Shown here: in pieces, positions 5,602-8,941 of the stretch
How positions within the stretch are numbered: the stretch's first letter is position 1
How the letters are laid out: each line of letters begins with the position of its first letter
Origin: Azoarcus sp.
GTDB taxonomy: Bacteria; Pseudomonadota; Gammaproteobacteria; Burkholderiales; Rhodocyclaceae
Direction: 5' to 3'
DNA: 8,941 nucleotides
Assembly: GCA_031268685.1 (NCBI GenBank)
Contig: JAIRWW010000217.1
Coordinates: 1 to 8,941, forward strand
Position numbers and translations under genes: made by a program
Notes under the pieces: generated by a model
The model's input: the letters and a program-made list of their open reading frames with translations, nothing else
Database searches by the model: none
Told to the model about the DNA's origin: nothing

Positions 5602-6561
5602 ATGAGTTCCAACTTGCGCGTAGCCTTCGCTGGTACGCCGGAATTTGCCGCAACCGCCCTCGATGCGATCCTCTCCGCGGGCCATGCCGTGCCGTTGGTG
5701 CTCACCCAGCCCGACCGCCCCGCCGGACGCGGCATGAAACTCAGCCCGAGCGCGGTCAAAAAACTGGCCCTGACGCATGGCCTGGACCTCGACCAGCCCG
5801 AAAGCCTGCGCACCGATGCGCAACGCGCCCGCCTGATAGCCAGCCGCCCCGATGTGCTGGTCGTGGCCGCCTATGGCCTGATCCTGCCGCCGGAAGTCCT
5901 GTCGCTGCCAAGACTTGGCTGCCTCAACATACATGCCTCGCTCTTGCCGCGCTGGCGCGGCGCTGCGCCGATCCAGCGCGCCATCGAAGCGGGCGACCGC
6001 GAAACCGGCATCACCATCATGCAAATGGATGCCGGTCTGGATACCGGCCCGATGCTGTTGCGCCGCCCCGTCGCCATCGCCTGCGACGACACCGCCGCCA
6101 GTCTGCACAACAAACTCGCCCGCCTTGGGGCCGAAGCCATCGTCGAAGCGCTGGCGCGGCTGGCGGCGGCAAACCATCTCACAGCCGAACCGCAGCCCGC
6201 AGAGGGTGCAACCTACGCCCGCAAAATTTCACGCGCCGAAGCCGTGCTCGACTGGCGGCGGCCTGGAACCGAACTGGCGTGCACGGTCAGGGCATTCGAT
6301 CCCTATCCTGGCGCGTCCGGCCAAGTGCGCGGTACAGCAATCAAACTATGGGCCGCGCATCCGGTGGCGGGGCAGGGCGAGGCTGGAAGCATCCTGCGCG
6401 CCGATGACGCCGGAGTCGTAGTGGCTTGCGGCGAAGATGCTTTATGCATCACCGAGCTGCAACGCCCTGGCAGCAAGCGCCTGGCGGCGGCAGAATTCCT
6501 GCGCGGCTTCGCGCTGAATGCTGGCGACCAGTTCTCGCCGCCAAGTGCGGCGGGGGCTTGA
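5602..6561 (+). CDS. fmt: Methionyl-tRNA formyltransferase
   Basis: This 319-residue cytoplasmic enzyme transfers a formyl group from 10-formyl-tetrahydrofolate to Met-tRNA(fMet) for initiation. The N-terminal Rossmann catalytic domain has GTPEFA (11-16), [10 protein letters not shown] (35-44), the catalytic block [18 protein letters not shown] (108-125, Asn109 and His111) and GLDTGPML (145-152, Asp147), matching the Asn-His-Asp triad of the family. The C-terminal OB-like tRNA-binding domain (about 205-310) includes the [13 protein letters not shown] segment typical of the linker. Its length equals the family norm. It follows def by 87 nt and precedes htpX by 64 nt on the same strand, so cotranscription is likely. 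Key residues are unchanged. Confidence 0.97.
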   Translation: MSSNLRVAFAGTPEFAATALDAILSAGHAVPLVLTQPDRPAGRGMKLSPSAVKKLALTHGLDLDQPESLRTDAQRARLIASRPDVLVVAAYGLILPPEVLSLPRLGCLNIHASLLPRWRGAAPIQRAIEAGDRETGITIMQMDAGLDTGPMLLRRPVAIACDDTAASLHNKLARLGAEAIVEALARLAAANHLTAEPQPAEGATYARKISRAEAVLDWRRPGTELACTVRAFDPYPGASGQVRGTAIKLWAAHPVAGQGEAGSILRADDAGVVVACGEDALCITELQRPGSKRLAAAEFLRGFALNAGDQFSPPSAAGA

Positions 6562-6582
6562 ATTCGCAGCCGCTGCCTTCAT

Positions 6583-6608
6583 CTTTGCGGAGTCGTTCCC
6601 GCGCAAAG
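6583..6608. repeat. Inverted repeat in the fmt-htpX gap
   Basis: CTTTGCG (6583-6589) and CGCAAAG (6602-6608) are exact reverse complements around a 12-nt loop, ending 6 nt before the htpX ribosome binding site AAGGAA (6615-6620). There is no T tract, so it is not a terminator. HtpX genes are often stress-induced, so this may be a leader structure or operator; I cannot tell which. Confidence 0.35.
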
Positions 6609-6625
6609 CACAGCAAGGAAAACAC

Positions 6626-7486
6626 ATGTACGGCAACTGGCTGAAAACATCCATCCTGATGGCTGGCATTGTCGCCCTGTTCGGCGTAGTCGGCGGCGCG
6701 ATAGGCGGCCAGCAGGGCATGTTGATCGCCCTTCTCCTGGGTGGCGGCATGAACTTATGGGCTTACTGGTTCTCCGATACAGCGGTGCTGAAAATGTACC
6801 GTGCGCGCCCGGTCGATGCCGCTAGCTCGCCCTATCTCTACAACATCGTGCGCGACCTGTCGCAGCGCGCTGGCCTGCCGATGCCCAAGGTCTACCTCAT
6901 CAACGAAGACCAGCCCAACGCCTTCGCCACCGGGCGCAACCCGGCGCATGCCGCGGTCGCCGCCACCTCCGGCATTCTGCGCCTGCTCAGCGAGCGTGAA
7001 CTGCGTGGCGTGATGGCGCACGAACTCGCCCATGTCCGGCACCGAGACATCCTGACTTCCACCATTGCCGCCACCGTGGCGGGCGCAATCTCCGCCCTGG
7101 CGCAATTCGGCATGTTCTTCGGTGGGCGCGGCAGCAACCGCCCCCATCCCGCCGCACAAATATTGATCATGATCCTGGCCCCGATAGCGGCCATGCTGAT
7201 ACAGATGGCAATCAGCCGCACGCGCGAATTCGAGGCCGACCGTGGCGGCGCTGAAATCTCCGGAGATCCCGCCGCGCTGGCCGATGCGCTCCTCAGGATC
7301 GAAGCCAGCGCAAGGGGGATTCCGCCGCTTCGCACCGCTGAAGAACACCCGGCCACAGCGCAAATGATGATCATGAATCCCTTGTCCGGCGGCAAACTGC
7401 GCGGGCTTTTCTCGACCCACCCCGCCACGGCGGAGCGTGTCGCACGCCTGCGCGCGATGCCTCCCGACGGCATGCCGCAAGCGTAG
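6626..7486 (+). CDS. htpX: HtpX, membrane zinc metalloprotease (M48)
   Basis: This 286-residue inner-membrane protease of the M48 family degrades misfolded membrane proteins alongside FtsH. Two N-terminal membrane segments (about 7-27 and 31-50) precede the cytoplasmic catalytic part. That part has [18 protein letters not shown] substrate-strand residues (92-103), the zinc site [10 protein letters not shown] (132-141; His132, Glu133, His136) and EFEAD (201-205), which supplies the third ligand. Two more hydrophobic stretches (about 144-165 and 177-197) lie between. The C-terminal [14 protein letters not shown] (263-276) is the familiar HtpX tail. The ATG at 6626 has AAGGAA 5 nt upstream; a start at 6518 would overlap fmt and is rejected. 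Only 21 bp separate its stop from the convergent monooxygenase gene, with no visible terminator between them. Confidence 0.96.
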   Translation: MYGNWLKTSILMAGIVALFGVVGGAIGGQQGMLIALLLGGGMNLWAYWFSDTAVLKMYRARPVDAASSPYLYNIVRDLSQRAGLPMPKVYLINEDQPNAFATGRNPAHAAVAATSGILRLLSERELRGVMAHELAHVRHRDILTSTIAATVAGAISALAQFGMFFGGRGSNRPHPAAQILIMILAPIAAMLIQMAISRTREFEADRGGAEISGDPAALADALLRIEASARGIPPLRTAEEHPATAQMMIMNPLSGGKLRGLFSTHPATAERVARLRAMPPDGMPQA

Positions 7487-7507
7487 CATCGGCTATTCGC
7501 GCTCGCC

Positions 7508-8716
7508 TCACGTATAAAAAGTCGGCTCGGGCAAGCTGCCGTTAACAATCCAGTTGCCCAACTCGTAAATCTTGTAATCGACAGGGTCGTGCAGTGTCTG
7601 GGTGCGCAAATTGCGCCAGAAGCGGTCGAGGCCCAGGGCGCTGGCGGTGGCGCGTGCGCCCAGCGGCTCGAAGATGCGGTTCGCCACCTCCAGCCCAATC
7701 TGGGTCGTCGCCACCTTGGCGGTAGCGACCGCAATGGCGAATGCGCCGCGTTCGCCAGCGCTCAGGGCTTCCGCCTTGGCCCACAGGGGATCGAGGCGGA
7801 CATTGGCCTTTTCGGTGAGCGCGCGCGCCGCTTCGAGCTTGACCCACAATTCGCCGAAATGACGCAGGATGAAAGGGTCGGTCTGCGCCGTCCGGGCCGG
7901 GGATTCAAACCACGGCTGCGTTTCCTTGCCGCGCAGGTAGGCCAGCGCCGCTCCGAAAGCGCCCTCGGCAATCGACAAAAACAGATTGGCGAATACCAAT
8001 TGCCCGATCAGGCCGCGAAGGCTGGCAAACGGCGACGATAGCGGGCCAGGATTCAGCAGGATTTCTTCCTCGTACACGACAACGCGATCAAAAGCGACCG
8101 AGCCGCTGTCGGTCTGGCGCTGTCCGATATTGTCCCAGTCGTCCCGGACGTCGATGCCTTCCCTTCGCGTGGGAATGGCGGCGACCAAGGGCGTAGGGGC
8201 GGGTTTCAAACCCGCCCCTACAACGGCATCCTCACGCGCGGAAACCAGGATGAGATCGGAATCCCTGGCCCCGGAAGCGAAATTCTTCACCCCGCTCCAT
8301 TCATAAGCGCCGTCCACGCGCCGACGCGCAAGCACATCCGTATTGAGCGGATTGAGCGCGTTGCCGATGAACCAGCCTTCTTCCACGCTTTCGCGGTGCA
8401 GCTTCGACCATTGCTCACGGCTGCCGAAAAGACGGATCGTGGCAAGCTGGTAATAGTGAAAACTGAAAACATGGGCCAGCGAACTATCGGCGCGGGCGAT
8501 TTCGCGCACGATAGCGAGCGCCTCAAGCCAGCTTCCACCGGAACCACCCAAATCCTTCGCAACGGTGAAATTGAGCAGGCCGCTCTTGCGAATAGCGTCC
8601 CGTTCCGCTTTCGGCGTGCCGCCTTCGCGGTCACGGGCGGCGGCGTTGCGGGCGAATCCGGCGGCGAGGCCACGGGCTGCTTCAAGCGCGGCGGCGGAAG
8701 ACAAAGCTTCGGTCAT
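7508..8716 (-). CDS. DszC/SfnB-type flavin-dependent monooxygenase (acyl-CoA dehydrogenase fold)
   Basis: The 402-residue protein follows dibenzothiophene monooxygenase DszC almost block for block from memory: RDREGGTPKAERDAIRKSGL (28-47), VREIARADSSLAHVFSFH (70-87), GVKNFASGARDSD (142-154), IGQRQTDSG and RFWRNLRTQTLHDPVDYK near the end. His87, Ser148 and His376 align with residues placed at the DszC active site. Such enzymes use reduced flavin from a separate reductase to oxygenate sulfur compounds; SfnB-type members act in sulfur scavenging. True acyl-CoA dehydrogenases keep a catalytic Glu that I do not identify here. It lies 45 bp after an ABC transporter ATPase gene of the sulfonate/nitrate class, supporting a sulfur-acquisition operon. 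The substrate is not deducible. The ATG at 8716 has GGAGA (7-nt spacing). A palindromic DNA element lies in frame at codons 166-175 in a loop of variable length. Confidence 0.85.
   Translation of the reverse strand: MTEALSSAAALEAARGLAAGFARNAAARDREGGTPKAERDAIRKSGLLNFTVAKDLGGSGGSWLEALAIVREIARADSSLAHVFSFHYYQLATIRLFGSREQWSKLHRESVEEGWFIGNALNPLNTDVLARRRVDGAYEWSGVKNFASGARDSDLILVSAREDAVVGAGLKPAPTPLVAAIPTRREGIDVRDDWDNIGQRQTDSGSVAFDRVVVYEEEILLNPGPLSSPFASLRGLIGQLVFANLFLSIAEGAFGAALAYLRGKETQPWFESPARTAQTDPFILRHFGELWVKLEAARALTEKANVRLDPLWAKAEALSAGERGAFAIAVATAKVATTQIGLEVANRIFEPLGARATASALGLDRFWRNLRTQTLHDPVDYKIYELGNWIVNGSLPEPTFYT
8193..8221. repeat. 29-bp palindromic element inside the monooxygenase gene
   Basis: GTAGGGGCGGGTTT (8193-8206) and AAACCCGCCCCTAC (8208-8221) are exact reverse complements around a single C. 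As RNA this gives a 13-bp stem with a 3-nt loop, by far the strongest hairpin in the window. On the coding strand it reads VGAGLKPAPT (residues 166-175) and keeps the frame. The flanking protein (DLILVSARED and LVAAIPTRREG) matches its family on both sides. It looks like an inserted REP-like palindrome. Confidence 0.85.
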
Positions 8717-8761
8717 AATGATTTCTCCAAGTATCGGGTTCAGTTCATGCGGAAAAAACGC

Positions 8762-8941
8762 TCAAGCCGCAATCGCCAGCAGGCGCGCGGCCTCACCCAT
8801 CGCCTCGAAAATTTCGCGGCGGATTTCAGCAAAAACATGGCTGGAACGGTCGCGCGGCAAAGGCAGGCCGATCGGGATGTCTTTCACCACGCGGCCAGGG
8901 TTGGCGCTCATGACGACGACGCGATTGCTCAGGAAAATAGC
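8762..8941 (-). CDS. ABC transporter ATPase, C-terminal 59 residues (SsuB/TauB/NrtD class), cut by window edge
   Basis: Only the last 59 residues are present. They begin AIFLSNRVVVMSANPGRVVK, the stretch just after the H-loop in ATPases of the nitrate/sulfonate/bicarbonate/taurine importer class, where the pattern is E-A-(I/L)-F-L-(A/S)-(D/N)-R-V-V-V-M-(S/T)-x-x-P-G-R. A family-typical DIPIGLPLPRDRSS and a helical tail follow, ending in LLAIAA. Walker A, Walker B and the signature motif are outside the window. The protein would power uptake of an organic sulfur (or nitrate-like) anion with a membrane permease and a periplasmic binding protein, neither of which is visible. The DszC/SfnB-type gene 45 bp downstream on the same strand favours a sulfur substrate. 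No hairpin terminator separates the two; only a T6 run (8758-8753) follows the stop. Confidence 0.87.
   Translation of the reverse strand, partial: AIFLSNRVVVMSANPGRVVKDIPIGLPLPRDRSSHVFAEIRREIFEAMGEAARLLAIAA

Noticed and set aside
5008..6177. 389-codon minus-strand reading frame across def and fmt
   Set aside because: Antisense to two enzymes with complete catalytic motifs. Long antisense frames are common in GC-rich genes.
6518..6625. Upstream start for htpX inside fmt
   Set aside because: The added residues lack conservation features and overlap the fmt C-terminus. The ATG at 6626 has AAGGAA and a family-typical N-terminus.
8193..8221. CRISPR repeat or transposon end
   Set aside because: Only one copy lies in the window, with no spacers, no target-site duplication I can see and no transposase.

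Overview
The window looks like chromosomal DNA from a GC-rich betaproteobacterium. The evidence is a PhaM-type PHB granule protein beside a PHA synthase start, and the order dprA - LysM protein, divergent from def - fmt - htpX, which I know from Rhodocyclales and their relatives. The order-level placement is an inference from synteny and protein style.

Layout. Positions 1-3718 are all read on the minus strand and form a storage and nucleoid block. It runs, in transcription order, dprA, an orphan ParA-type ATPase, phaM, a VOC-fold protein, and the first 48 codons of a PHA synthase (phaC), which is cut by the window edge. The dprA gene follows a LysM-domain envelope protein (start 4782) with a 4-base overlap. 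A 207-base divergent spacer separates this from the plus-strand set def - fmt - htpX (4990-7486), which covers formylation of initiator Met-tRNA, deformylation of new proteins and membrane protein quality control. Positions 7508-8941 hold a convergent minus-strand pair: the C-terminus of a sulfonate/nitrate-type ABC transporter ATPase, followed by a DszC/SfnB-type flavin monooxygenase. Together these suggest organosulfur scavenging.

How the genes relate. PhaM links PHB granules, PHA synthase and the nucleoid in the characterised Ralstonia (Cupriavidus) system. Here phaM sits 90 bp behind a ParA-type ATPase that has no visible ParB, and one gene away from phaC. This invites the hypothesis of an active granule-positioning module. 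It is unproven.

Oddities. (1) A 29-bp near-perfect palindrome lies in frame inside the monooxygenase gene and encodes a Pro/Gly-rich loop. (2) The dprA coding sequence extends about 37 codons upstream of its first ATG/GTG/TTG codon, pointing to a CTG start that overlaps the stop of the LysM gene. (3) An exact 13-bp tandem duplication and a 15-bp palindrome lie between def and fmt. (4) Two strong inverted repeats lie just downstream of phaM. I see no RNA genes, CRISPR arrays, insertion sequences or phage genes.
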